Below, one piece after another: positions 33,740 to 44,657 of a stretch of 64,000 bases of DNA. Positions within the stretch are counted from its first letter, which is position 1. Each line of letters begins with the position of its first letter. The DNA comes from Diphasiastrum complanatum (Eukaryota; Streptophyta; Lycopodiopsida; Lycopodiales; Lycopodiaceae). The translations under genes were made by a program, and so were the position numbers. The notes beneath the pieces were generated by a model. The model ran no database searches and was not told the DNA's origin. It saw only the letters and a list, made by a program, of their open reading frames with translations. The stretch is from positions 51,426,039 through 51,490,038 of the forward strand of contig CM055102.1 in the NCBI GenBank assembly GCA_029204225.1, given 5' to 3'.

Positions 33740-34440
33740 TTGAGTGCATAATTAGCATTTTTTTATTTTAGATATTTCTAAGCCTAGAGTGAAATGCAAT
33801 TCACCTAGATCTTGCATTAATTCTTTGTATAAGATTTGCTTGGTCTCTTGAATTGGATTTAATCTATTATCACTAGAATAAGATGGTTTATGTAGTGCAA
33901 CTATTATAAAGTGACTCTTAGTGAAATTGTATGTATATTCAATGATACTCATGAAGAGTACATTCTAGTGACATAAGAAATGAATTGAAGCTTTGTAAAT
34001 TCATTTTGAAGTGTGGCTCAAGACCTACAAATTTTTCTTGAGCAAGCATAGGTGTTTTTGTCTACCATGGATGATGAATATCTAGGTTGGTGTATTTGAA
34101 ACTCCTCAATATAATTATTAATGTAAGGCATTAGTATATAATTCTCTTATGGTAACCATTTTTGCCATGAGTACAAGAGTATCATCATAGTTTATACCAT
34201 GCTTTGAGCACATCCTTTTGCACATTATCTTGCTTTGTACTTATTGATAGAACCATTTTGATTGAATTGTTTTAAAAACCCATGTTTTTTTTTAGGTAGA
34301 ATATTAACAAGTTTTCTATTTTTGTTTATTCTAAGTGTATTGTATTTCAAATCAACAAATTTTTTGATGGAAAAATAGTGAAGAATTTTTTTAATGTGAT
34401 TGACTATGCTTATTAAATTCAATTTTGGAATTATTTTTAA
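33740..34440 (-). pseudogene. Decayed Copia RT, AT-rich
   Basis: The minus strand carries the end of the N-terminal RT block (NQNGSINKYKAR, near 34225-34290), an IYIEEFQIHQP piece (near 34080-34110) that recalls VYMEQPxGF, and LMQDLGELHFTLGLEISKI (33752-33830), the conserved block after the catalytic site. Many stops and strong AT bias show it is old. Confidence 0.6.
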
Positions 34441-34764
34441 GCTCTACTTGATTTAGACTTTGAAATTATAAAGATCTATTCAATTGATTTCATAAATATA
34501 CATAAATCAATTGATGTGCGAAAGCGGCAATCATCAAAAGCAATCAACATTCACGTTTAGACATCTATGTTTGATTTATGACATTTCAATTTGCAATTCA
34601 AAAATATAGATAACAATAATGCTCAATGAACAATACATGGCATAGGGCAATTTTTCCTGGAATAGTTTCTATTAGAATTCAAGAGTGTACATAGCATAGC
34701 TCTTGATAGCAAGAGCACTATACTTGCTTGATATTTAAAGTATCAAAATGTTTTCTTATATACA

Positions 34765-34888
34765 TAATAGCTATATGATTAATTTATTGATCAAAAGAAT
34801 AATTAAGTAACACTACATCTAGTTGTTATTAATTATAATTACATGTAGATGTAGTGTTATTAATAGCTATATGATCAATTTATTGATC
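34765..34888. repeat. Hairpin flanked by 28-bp direct repeats
   Basis: Direct repeats TAATAGCTATATGATYAATT (first 20 of 28 bases) lie at 34765-34792 and 34861-34888, differing at one base. Between them, a perfect 14-bp inverted repeat TAACACTACATCTA / TAGATGTAGTGTTA lies at 34808-34821 and 34846-34859. No open frame is seen. Confidence 0.85.
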
Positions 34889-35206
34889 TATAGTTATGTA
34901 TTTCGATCTTTAGTTGTTTATGAGTTAATTTTTTATATATTTGAATATTTTCAAGTCCCAATATGCAAATTGAATGGATTTGGATTAGAGTAGAAATTGA
35001 AGTACCTTTGAGAAAGGGGATGTTGAAATCACGAAGACCAAACTTTTTGACGCCACGATTGACAAAAGTATATTTTGAAAGCAAAGACGAAAGACTATCG
35101 GGCCCTACCCTCGTGCAAGTGCCCTCCCAGCAAGGAAGGCTCGACCTTCCCCCCCACTAAATTCGTTTGAGACTCCAACTTGTGGTGAAGTACTACAATA
35201 TACTCC

Positions 35207-35580
35207 TTGGGTGAAGCCCTCTATATGACAGAAAGTATTATTTTACCATATTCAATAGAGCTAATTGAGCTTGCACCTGGTAAATTTGTACATGTTTCTA
35301 AGTCTCTTGGAGAGACAGAATTAGCAAAATTTATTGAATTACTGAAAGAGTACCAAGATGTATTTGCATGGTCACTCGAAGACTTGAAGGGAATTCTTGC
35401 TAAATTTGGCGAGCACCACATTGATCTTAAAGAAGATGTTATTCTTGTTCGACAGAGACAGTATCCTCTCAATCCAAAGTACTCTCTTATGGTGAAAGCT
35501 GAACTCAAGATTTGAATCTGCCAGAATTTTAGGAAGCTGAATGCTGCTACCAAGAAAGATCACTATCCATCACGGATTCC
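35207..35580 (+). pseudogene. Gypsy pol fragment (pre-RT and RT start)
   Basis: The plus frame reads LIELAPGKFVHVSKSLGETE, then a LAKFIELLKEYQDVFAWSLEDLKGI segment with HHIDLKEDVILVRQRQYPLNP. This is the conserved lead-in to plant Gypsy RT, followed out of frame by FRKLNAATKKDHYP (35528-35570). It then ends abruptly before the Gypsy A3 LTR fragment. Confidence 0.8.
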
Positions 35581-35601
35581 ATTCTAGTCTAGGACTATTT
35601 T

Positions 35602-36037
35602 CATGCTTAATGAGAAGGAGGAAACTCTACCAATTTTGGAAGAGAAGCATTCTCATTTGCAATTCAATGCTTGTTATTGCTCTTGTTGTTTTCTATTGCT
35701 TTCAAGTTCACGCTTTTTGCTTTCAATAGTTTATGTTTCTCCTTTAGCAAGTACAATGTGCATTTGAGCTAACCTCCACCCTCCCTCTATATCTGTCTTC
35801 TATCTTCTTTTCCCTCCATCTTTTCTAATCATCCCCTTCCTTTCACCTACAATCATGATGAGTGTTAGTGTAGAGGAGTAGAGTTAAGGGAGAGTAGTAT
35901 TAGTGGTGAGTAGAGTTAAGGGAGAAAGTAGGAAACTAACTAGAAATAGCATCTATGCATAGTTAGGTACCTATCCAGTGATCTAACCCTTGTTGACAGG
36001 GGGGAGGGCTATACTACGCAAGATCTTCGACCCTACA
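35602..36037 (+). mobile_element. Gypsy A3 LTR, inner half
   Basis: This is the inverted match to 23975-24440. It begins near CATGCTTAATGAGAAGGAGG and ends CCCTACA just before a PBS. The outer LTR half (with TGTTTGGG) is missing, replaced by the pol fragment at 35207-35580. Confidence 0.75.
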
Positions 36038-36038
36038 G

Positions 36039-36058
36039 TGGTGCCGTTGCCGGGGATA
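36039..36058 (+). promoter_or_regulatory. Primer-binding site, tRNA-Asp
   Basis: TGGTGCCGTTGCCGGGGATA differs from the tRNA-Asp complement at one internal base (C to T, TGGCGCC to TGGTGCC), with a further divergence at the last base. It starts 1 bp behind the LTR end. Confidence 0.9.
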
Positions 36059-37231
36059 GGTTTCCACTAACTAGTTTAGCTGTATTTTAGCTATTTTCTT
36101 GCTTTCTAGAGTAGTTTTAGGTAGATTTTTGGGTGTTTAGAGTTAGTTTTCTGTATTTTTTTTTGTGTTTGGACTGTTCACCAATCTGTATTTTGGAGAG
36201 AAAAAGAGCCTAAAATCTTATCAAATTTTTAAATCTCCAGAATCAGTGAGAATCAACCCTTGCATGATTGGCAGCAGCTCCAGGGTACTGTCCCAGACCT
36301 GCATAGAAGCCTGCGAGAGTTAGTTCCGAGCGGATTGTGAAAACTAGAGAAAAATCATAAAAAAATTCAAAAAACTCTTGAAAGAAATCCAAAAAATTCA
36401 AATCTTCATAAGAACTCTCGCAGAGCCCTCTGAAGTTCCATCTCAATGAGACCAGAAAACAGAGAAACTTGCGAGAGTTAGTTTGATGTCTAAGTGCCTG
36501 TGTGAGAGCTCCCAGTGGAAAAAAAAATGGGAAAGTACCAGTGAAACCTCGCAGATAGCAAAATTTTCAGTTCCAGTGGTCAAGAACTCTCGAAGAGGAT
36601 TCTGAAGTTCCATCTCGGTGAGACCAGGACACAAAAGAGCTTGCGAGAGTTAGTTTGATTCCAGTGAGCAGAAAATTGGATTTAAGTGCAAAAAAATCAC
36701 TAAAAAATAAGAGCTCTTGCAGACCCTCTCAATTGATTTAGAATGTCAATTTACATTAGTGATGAAGTCTGCGAGAGTTAGTGTGAAGATCTGGTGAAGA
36801 TCAAGCCAAAAATGTGGTTTTGGACCCTTGTAGACAGTGAAATTTTCTATTCTTGCGAGAGTTAACTCTTGCAGAGAATTCTATAGTGAGATCTGACCAA
36901 GATCCAGCTACTGTTAGTCTTGCGAGAGTTACTTCCCAGAGATCTAAAAGATATCAAGTTTTTTACTTGCAAAAACAGCTAGAAAACCCTCGCACAGCCA
37001 ACCTTCACACAAGAGAACCCTCGCAGACTAGATCAGTGGAAAGATCTGCATCAGATCTAGCTACTGTCAAATTCTCAGGTCAATCAGTGCAAGGAGTAAA
37101 AAGTTATCAAGGAAAAACCACTGTAAAGGGCCTAAACTTTACTTCTGGCCGATCAGATTGATCAGATCCTTAGAGATCCAACTGCATCCTACTGTATAAG
37201 CAAGATCCACTCACTTTGGAACCCACATCGG
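36059..37231 (+). mobile_element. Gypsy A3 untranslated leader with motif array
   Basis: This is the plus-strand copy of the leader seen at 4085-5373 and 22655-23953. It contains the same TTGCGAGAGTTAG and GAACTCTCGCAG words. The central palindrome is present with one change (GCGAGAGTTAACTCTTGC at 36855-36872). Confidence 0.8.
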
Positions 37232-37473
37232 ATGAATCTGAGATCAGGACGATCAATAGCATGAAGGATAGCAAATCAGGCACCACACCTTCCCAGATTA
37301 GCAGCTGTGCAACAAGAGGCAAAACCGGAACCAACACCAATGGATCCAATGGGCCAACCCATATTTGTCGCTCCCTTGCAAGTAGTCCGGAGAGCACCAC
37401 GGATGGAAATACCAAAATACGACGGATCATCAGATCTCATCCGATTCCTCCATATCTACGAGCAAGCTTGTGA
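37232..37473 (+). pseudogene. Gypsy A3 gag, first 80 codons
   Basis: It starts MNLRSGRSIA, has a stop at codon 11, then continues RIANQAPHLPRLAAVQQ to MEIPKYDGSSDLIRFLHIYEQAC. It is cut at about 37473, where unrelated minus-strand Gypsy C sequence begins. Confidence 0.75.
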
Positions 37474-37479
37474 TCATCA

Positions 37480-38690
37480 TCAGCCTTAAGATCAACAGTC
37501 TTGATATGAGTTATATCATGCTTTTTCTTTTGATGTTCCTAGATTTTCTCTGTAACATCCTTCAAATTTGTTCAAGCTTCGGATAGCTCTTCAATAGTCA
37601 GCAACCTTTCATTGTGCTTGTATTCGAAAAGTTGGCACCTTGAATTCAATCAGCAGAATAGGATGCATACCATATGTAGAAAATAAGGCATCTACTTCAT
37701 TGTTATTTTTTTTGTGTTTCGATATGCCCATAGAACTGAGGGTAACTTTTGATCCCAATCTGTAGCATGTGCAACAGTGATGTTATTAAGGATCTTACAT
37801 ACTGTTCCGTTCGCCCTCTCAGTTAAGCCATTGGCTTTTGGACTATAGGGAATTGTCTTTCTGTGTTTGGTCATAAAATAGGTTGTCAGCAGTCAAATCG
37901 TATCGTTTAGAAAATGGGTACCACGATGACTAACTAACTCAAGAGGACAACCATAACGTGTAATTATAGATTTGAATAGGACAGCTGCGACAGTTTTTGC
38001 ATCGTTTCATTTCGTTGCTTCAGCTTTCACATTCTTCGTTGCATAATCCGTCGCGATCAAAATATATCGACACTTAGTGTGTCGGGTCACTGGCTTGATT
38101 AGATCGACAAAGTCAATCCACCACTTTTCAAATGGTGCAAGTGGTATGATTAGTGTCAACGGCCAATTCATAGCTTTCGTTGGTTTATCAGATCTCTGGC
38201 ATGGATCACCCACACGATCGTATATAATTAGAGACATCCTTAAACATTGTAGGCCACCAATATTTGGCGGTCAATATTTTATTAACAGTGTTCTTCATGG
38301 CAAAATGTCGACCGGCATCTTCTGAATGTAAGGCTCGAATAGCCTTTGGAATATCTTAAACTTCAAGTCACCTTCCTAACTGATTATCTGCACCAAGCTT
38401 GTACAGAACATTGTTAATAATGGTATAAAGTGCAACTTTGTATTGAAATATTGTCTTCTTTTCCAAGTCATATCCTTCAGGATATTCTGATCGTTAATGA
38501 ATTCAAAGATGATATCTCAAATAAATTTTCATCTGAAAAGTCGTCATTAATTGGTTCTTCAATTTTTCATGTGCTGAGTCGTGAAAGATAATCAACATTA
38601 GTATGATATTTTTCTTGACGAAGCTCAACTTGATAAGTGAATTCTTGTAGCAACAAAACCCAGCGAGCAATTCGACCAAATAAATCAAGT
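37480..38690 (-). pseudogene. Gypsy C integrase and RNase H end
   Basis: Minus-strand frames hold KWWIDFVDLIKPVTRHTKCRYILIATDYATK (integrase core entry with D, 38007-38237) and IPYSPKANGLTERANGTVCKIL (core end with catalytic E, 37692-37874). Residual H2C2/RNase H pieces follow up to 38690. The middle, with the second Asp, is in shifted frames. The family is different from Gypsy A. Confidence 0.75.
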
Positions 38691-39011
38691 CTATTTAACA
38701 AGATACTTCAAAGCATAATGGTCAACATGGAATATCAAAACATATCCCAACAAATAATGCCAAAATTTCTTTACAGTAAATATCATTCCAAATGCTTCTC
38801 TTTCTGTTGTCGAATAGTTTTTCTCCGAGGAACTGAGATGTCTACTAGCATAGTATATTGAGTGGTCTTTCTCTGTTCGTCCTTTTGGCTCAGACAGACA
38901 CCAATAGCGAATGCTCGTTGGTGCATTGCAAATACCAAAAGGCATTTTATTATTGGCATAAGTGCCCCAATCTGTAGTCTCCAACTTGATTATAACCAAA
39001 TAAACTATCAC
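38691..39011 (-). pseudogene. Gypsy C RT-RNase H, internally deleted
   Basis: The ORF starts in RT with TTDWGTYANNKMPFGICNAPTS. It then passes directly into RNase H words (KDHSIYYASRHLSSSEKNYSTTEREAFGM, then VDHYALKYLV). The catalytic DD region of RT is therefore deleted within one continuous frame. Confidence 0.75.
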
Positions 39012-39029
39012 AAAAACTATAACGTTCTT

Positions 39030-39212
39030 GTCTGTCTTTTTATAAAATGGGGAAGGCCCTTGCCCCTCAATCCTATTGGCTAATATTCACAAAAAAAAAA
39101 ATCTCTAAGTTTAAAAATGACTTTGGGCCTCGCGCACAAAAAGCCATGCCCTAGCAACACATTTTATTGAATGATTTTATTTATTTACACTTTGTTGGGA
39201 ATACCCCTAACA
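39030..39212 (-). mobile_element. Gypsy A4 LTR outer end
   Basis: It matches the outer end of the LTR at 23975-24840: TTTTTATAAAATGGGG, ATCTCTAAGTTTAAAAATGA, GCCATGCCCTAGCAACAC and the end TTGTTGGGAATACCCCTAACA at 39192-39212. It has a small internal deletion. It abuts Gypsy C RT. Confidence 0.75.
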
Positions 39213-40745
39213 TAGAGCCTTCTGTACTTATACTTATTGGCAGTTTGGAATCTTTGTAGCTAAGACATTATTTTTCGTTTAGAACTTATTTGTAAAGTGT
39301 AAGTTTGTACAATTTTCATCTCGTTTGTTCGAGCAAATTATACGATGCAAGGATTTTGAGGAAGACTTCCAATTAGTATAGGAACTATTTGATGGCAATT
39401 TACTGCATGTAAGATTGTTCGGATACGGCAATTTATCCATCGGCATATACTCAAGAACAAAAGAAGATTTATTATTTGCTCGAGTGTCAAAAAGACTTGG
39501 AAATTGCACAACAATTACATGAAGATATGAATACATGAATTTTTTTCCAAATTCTTCTTGTATATATTGCTGATTATGTGATGCTGAGCTCTCATATGTG
39601 AATGATGTTCAAAGCCAATTCAATGATGTTTACTCCAACATATTTCGAATCAACCCAGTCAACATTTGATTATGAAATAACATATGAAGGTCATATATTC
39701 AACAAATGAAGAAATATCTTTACATTTGACCTACCTAAAGAAACAAAGTGTTTCTGATTACAAAGCCTTGCTAGCTTTTAGTCCTTCACTTGACGAAGAT
39801 GTTCGCGAACTTGAACATCTGGAGACATGAAACACGAAGAGTTTCGCGAACACGAAATTCAATGGAGACGAAGACGAACGGTTCGCAAACACGAATGGTT
39901 CGCGAACACGAAGGATCCACGAACGAGATTCCTTTGCGGTCTAGCAAGAGAGAAAGGCAGACGAGGTAAGCGAAACCGACGGTGGAAATGAAATCCATTC
40001 TGTCCTCGTGCTCCAAGGAGTACCACTAGAGATCATGCAAATACCCAGAAGTACAGAGATCTAACCTGATGGCATGATGCTAGCAGATACTTCCTAGGTC
40101 ATGGCTAATATGCCATTCTTGTAATTCCCTAATTAGTTGTAAATGTATAATCACTCTAATCTTAGGTTTACATAGAGAGACCGTACTTACTGGATAATAC
40201 TTGACATATATCAAAACAGGATACACAGAGTGTAACTAAGAGAAGAGACACTGAAGAAGTCTGATGCTAGTAAGCAATGAAGACGAACGCAGACAGAAGC
40301 TTCGCATGTGTGCGAGAAGATAATTCTATCTAGGATCAGACGATCCAATTGTCCGCTAGTGAAGCGAGACTACTACTCGTGAGAGAACCGCGCTTCTCTC
40401 ACGCCAACGCACTGCGTGGATTCACATGCAGTGCCCTGAAGAAATCAGAGAAAATCAATATAGATTATTTTTCTGGTCGTGTTTGATCTTGGATGTCGAA
40501 TGCTTATGCTGTTTATCTTTCATATGTCTGAGTTTTTCTTGTTCTCTTTGAATTCCGCACCTTGGTTGAAATGAAGTCGAATGCTGTATTGATTTTATGG
40601 ATGTAGATCAGTAGTAATCGACTACTCTCTGGAGGATTGTAGGAGTGTTTCAGTTGGCAGTGCCCAACGAATGCATCTGAACTCCATCCGAATCTCGAAA
40701 GAGAGTTGCGAATGTTTTGTGAATTTTTTTCTCACGATTCTCATC
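39213..40745 (+). mobile_element. Possible Copia LTR (left edge unknown)
   Basis: Non-coding sequence before a PBS-like site at 40748. It includes a 39795-39930 stretch with repeated TTCGCGAACACGAA-type words, as in the Copia 5 LTR. I cannot define its left edge, and the part before 39600 may be something else. Confidence 0.35.
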
Positions 40746-40747
40746 AG

Positions 40748-40759
40748 TCGTATCAGAGC
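40748..40759 (+). promoter_or_regulatory. Degenerate initiator tRNA-Met PBS
   Basis: TCGTATCAGAGC differs from TGGTATCAGAGC at one base. It is followed by a leader-like stretch and a short frame starting MTRKYSFILNEHFSR that ends at the polypurine tract near 40888. Confidence 0.55.
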
Positions 40760-40887
40760 AACGCACGATTCTCAACACTATCGAATATTCAAAAGGAGAA
40801 TTATTCAATGACACGAAAGTATTCTTTTATATTGAATGAACACTTCTCGAGACAGAGATTATATGTTCACGAGGACGTTTCACATTT

Positions 40888-42163
40888 GAGGAGGGGGATA
40901 TGTGATGCCATGTATTTGCTGAATAACGTATATCTACTTGAATATGAAGATATGCGCTGGACAATTATATATTATGAAGAGGCCTATATTATTTTTTGGG
41001 ATATAACTGCTAAAGACTTGTCTTGTACTAAAGGACAAGACCTCCAAAACTGAAACGATGCTTGGAACAATCTTAATCCAGTCACTTACATGAATCAACT
41101 AGATTCAAATCGCCCTCTTACACTAGAGTAATTTAAACTCGTAGTTAAATGTACCTTTAATGGCATAATTTACATGTATTTGTAACTCATCTACTAACTA
41201 GAGTTAGTCAATGGAGCGTGATGCACCTGTAATCTCTGAAGGTGTGTTTGCTCGTTCCGTAGGAAATATATGGAAGACACGCTTCAGTCTCACACCACTG
41301 AGAGAGAGAAAGTTCATGTAATTGTGAGAGATTGAAGAAGTGAATAGAGCATCGAAGATTATTTTCTCTCCGATCTCTGTTCTCCGCACTGCTAAGTGTG
41401 AGTGATCTTGAGTCTAATAGCAATCTCTTCTGCATTACTTAAATCACTCTTTGGTCAGACAATTGCAATAGTTCATTACAGACGCTTGCTATGTATCCGT
41501 AAAGCTGATATAAAGAGCTGTCTTTAAACTATCTTATTCATGTGCACGAATACTTTGTATTCGGTACCCGAATAACGTATCTCTTTGGTACAATCTTCCA
41601 CAGTCATTGAAGAACAATATGTATACATTTGAAATGGTAGTCTCTGCCTGAGGAATTGAGTCATAAATCTGTGTTCCTGTGTGTAACAAAGATATAAGTT
41701 TCTAACATATTCGTGGGCTATTCGAGTTTTTTTAACATCGATTGGACTTTAGTTGTTGAGGACTATTGTCTAGAACTCAACAGTTCAAGAATAAGATTAA
41801 TTATTTGTCTATTCATACTTGAATGCATCGAACATCTTTCAAATCTTTGTTTACAACTTAATCAGCTAGAGTGTTGTTCATTCACGCTACTCTGATAATA
41901 TTTCACTTGTAGAACGCTTTTCATTCGATTCGGTAGAGGAAGATTGTTGTTCTGGAAATTACCATCATCACACACACAACAAAAGTAATACGGGTTACTT
42001 ATAAATGTCTGTTTGACAACCATAGTAACACTTGACTCCACTACATTCAAATAAGTGAGAACTGTATCAATAAATCAGCTTTTAAGTGCTATCCTCTTGG
42101 GGTTCAACATTAAATACTACACAAATCTATCATTTCTATGTTGGTATATCACGACATATGTCA
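40888..42163 (+). mobile_element. Gypsy B LTR, with polypurine tract at its left side
   Basis: A polypurine run GAGGAGGGGG (40888-40898) precedes TGTGATGCC (40901), a standard LTR start. The other end is ATATGTCA at 42163, four bases before a tRNA-Asp-like PBS (42168). The LTR would be about 1.26 kb. No coding sequence was seen inside. Confidence 0.55.
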
Positions 42164-42167
42164 ATTT

Positions 42168-42187
42168 TGGTGCTATTGCTGGGAATA
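42168..42187 (+). promoter_or_regulatory. Decayed tRNA-Asp primer-binding site
   Basis: TGGTGCTATTGCTGGGAATA aligns to the tRNA-Asp complement TGGCGCCGTTGCCGGGGATC. Within the first 19 bases all differences are C-to-T or G-to-A changes. It is preceded by ATTT, as often seen in plant Gypsy elements. Confidence 0.6.
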
Positions 42188-42396
42188 GCCAAATAAAGTT
42201 GATACCAAACTGACCACTCCATCTCCATTCTTAGTGTGTGTCGGAGAGAGCTGCCAGACTTGCAAGATATCGGAAACTTCGAGAAGAGTTTTTCAAAAGA
42301 CTTCAGTAATCTTTTCAAAGAGGAGAATCACCTTTCCAGATTTATAACGAAACTTTCTTTGATAATCTTGTTAGTCCTGTTAATTTACCTGAAATA

Positions 42397-43597
42397 TTGC
42401 ATCCTGAAGATTGTGCTGCAGCTGAACTAGGTTCTGACATCATAAATCCAGTTTCTGATCCAGATCTAGATCCAGAATTAGAACCAGAACCAGAACCGGA
42501 TCCAGAATCCGATACAGAATCAGAACCTGAGTCTGATCCAGATCCAGATTCGAAACCTGATCCGAAACCAGAACCATAGCCGACAATGGAAGGCCCTGCT
42601 CCTTGTTTTACTTCAACCTCGAAGATCAAATACGATTATTTTAAAGGAACATCTGCAGATGATGTTGACAGTTATGTTTTGTAGTGCGAGTCAATTGCCA
42701 ACTCGAACAACGAAGGTGCTGATGCTGACAAGCTGCGGATCTTTTTCGGTCTTCTAAGAAAGCAAGCGCGCATATGATACAACCAAGCTGAACCAGGACG
42801 TGTGGCTACCTGGTTACTGCTGAAAGATACGTTTTTGAACTAGTTCAGAGAAATTGGTTATTCATCCCGAGTTCTTTGTTGTCTCAACAATGTGTAGAAG
42901 AAGAGTAAAGAATCTCTTTGAAGGTATACACGAAAAGTAAATACTCTAATTGGAAAACTAACCTGAGTGTATCTTGTTGCAGTGTAGGTCGAGTGGTTTT
43001 TGGCAGGTTTACCACCAAAAGTTGATCGATACTACAGACAAGGAGATATGACTTGTCTATCAACAGCCATAGCAAGTGTTGAGAGCTATGAGACTTCGAA
43101 GTTAGCATGCAAAAGATGATCTACCAGACAAACTCGAAAGTCTAAGCATGACTCCAGCGACAGTGAAGACGAATCTAAATCTGAATCCAGTCAAGTTCTT
43201 CTAGTGATTTATCAGACACAAAAACTGATGATGCAGATCGAAGAAAGAAACAAAAGTCGATTAAAAACAAAGATAGCAAAAGTATTGAGGACAAGGCTAC
43301 AACCTCTAAAGTTGGAAAAGTAATATGACTGATCTTAACAAGAAGTTCAACGATCTGAAAGTTCAAATTTTAGAAGTTGCAGACAAAAGACCAAAAGCTT
43401 CTTCTTCAAATATGGTGTACGAAATGCGGTACATATGGACATTCGAAAGAAGATTGCAAATCTGTGAATGTAAAGTAAGTTGAAGATCCTTCTCAGGAAG
43501 TGCTCTTTATATTTCAAGATGATACAACTACTAATTATGTTCAGTGTACCACACACCAACCCAACAAGGCAAACCAAAGTTCGCACCGAAAAGACAC
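42397..43597 (+). pseudogene. Gypsy B gag, 5' part, interrupted by Copia 6
   Basis: The frame begins with a strongly acidic Asp/Glu-Pro repeat (42440-42580). It is followed by a gag domain read through several stops: KYDYFKGTSADDVDSYVL, NEGADADKLRIFFGLLRKQA and EPGRVATWLLLKDTFLN. A further part up to 43460 leads to a knuckle-like TKCGTYGHSKEDCK. At 43598-43602 it is split by Copia 6. The continuation (second knuckles, protease) is at 49037-50430. Confidence 0.75.
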
Positions 43598-43602
43598 AAT
43601 CC

Positions 43603-43872
43603 TATTAGAAAAACGTCATTGTTACACTTCTTAGTTTCTGTTCACGATGTATTTTATTATTGACAACTACTACCAACTGTAGCTAGCCGTAGGCTAGTCT
43701 AGTAGTCTACTCCTAGGTTTTCTCTCTCTATCAAGGTTCAGGGTTTATTTGTACATTTTACATTCAATATGATTTTAGTGTGATAGAGTGATAGTGCGTG
43801 TTCTTCTTCCGCCTCCTTACTTGGTGATTGCTTATGGTGAATGCTTGATGTTGCATATCTATTTATTTGACA
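43603..43872 (+). repeat. Copia 6 5' LTR, 270 bp
   Basis: It starts TATTAGAAA (TG changed to TA) and ends TTTGACA. It is nearly collinear with the 3' LTR (48762-49036) apart from a short deletion near the start. Shared words include CATTGTTACACTTCTTAG and GTAGGCTAGTCTAGTAGTC. Confidence 0.92.
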
Positions 43873-43884
43873 TGGTATCAGAGC
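43873..43884 (+). promoter_or_regulatory. Copia 6 PBS, initiator tRNA-Met
   Basis: An exact TGGTATCAGAGC directly behind the LTR end. Confidence 0.95.
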
Positions 43885-44657
43885 TACGATAGACTTGCGT
43901 GCCTTATCAGTGGATACAACTTGTCACAGGCTCCGCAATGAAGTGAGAGAGTCCTTCACAGGAGGTGAAAGCTTGGAGAGACAAAAAACGATGGAAGAAA
44001 TTATTTTTGGTGTATTTTGCACATTTTGGAGCTCAGAAGCATTAGTGGGGAATGAAGACATAGTCTTGGAGGCATCAGAAAGGCTAGAGCACTATTAGAT
44101 AGATTGAAAATATGTTGAGTGGGGAGATTTTTACAATACTCCCTAGATTCTGTGAAAAGTGCCATTGGTCAAAGAGTTGTGCCAAGAAATCTCTCATCTA
44201 TTTGTTTGGGGTACTGCAAATCACACCAAACAATGTCTAGTACTACCATTCAGAGTTTTGAGACTTCATGCTTTTCACATTACTGATCTCTGTTTGTTTG
44301 AATGATCACCCGCTTCGAAAGCTTTGCAAAGAGGAGACGACGTAGGCGCCGTGCCGAAGTGGGAAATCTAGAATATTCTCTCTGAAAGTTCTTATATTCC
44401 TTATATTCTCTCTACTTTTCATATCCGTACCAATATCGGATCCAAGCGCGCAAGCTAAAGAGAATCCCGAGCAGTCGTACATCAGTGCTCCAGTCCGATA
44501 TCGCAAGTCCGTACCAATATTGGATCCATGCGCATGAGCTAAAGAGAATCCCAAGCAATTGTACATCCACGCTCCATTCCGATATTAGGTGTACAACTAA
44601 AAAATATACAGTTCTGTGGTGTGATAAATTTTTTGATCCGGACTCATCTATTCAGTA
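43885..44657 (+). mobile_element. Copia 6 leader
   Basis: About 770 bp of mostly non-coding sequence. Between 44380 and 44580 it has two copies of a GTACCAATATYGGATCC word set, in the context CAAGCTAAAGAGAATCCC. The same set occurs inverted in Copia 4 at 19540-19690. Confidence 0.75.

Noticed and set aside
42397-42629. Acidic and the opposite Ser/Gly-rich frames as independent genes
   Set aside because: Both are readings of one degenerate repeat at the start of Gypsy B gag.
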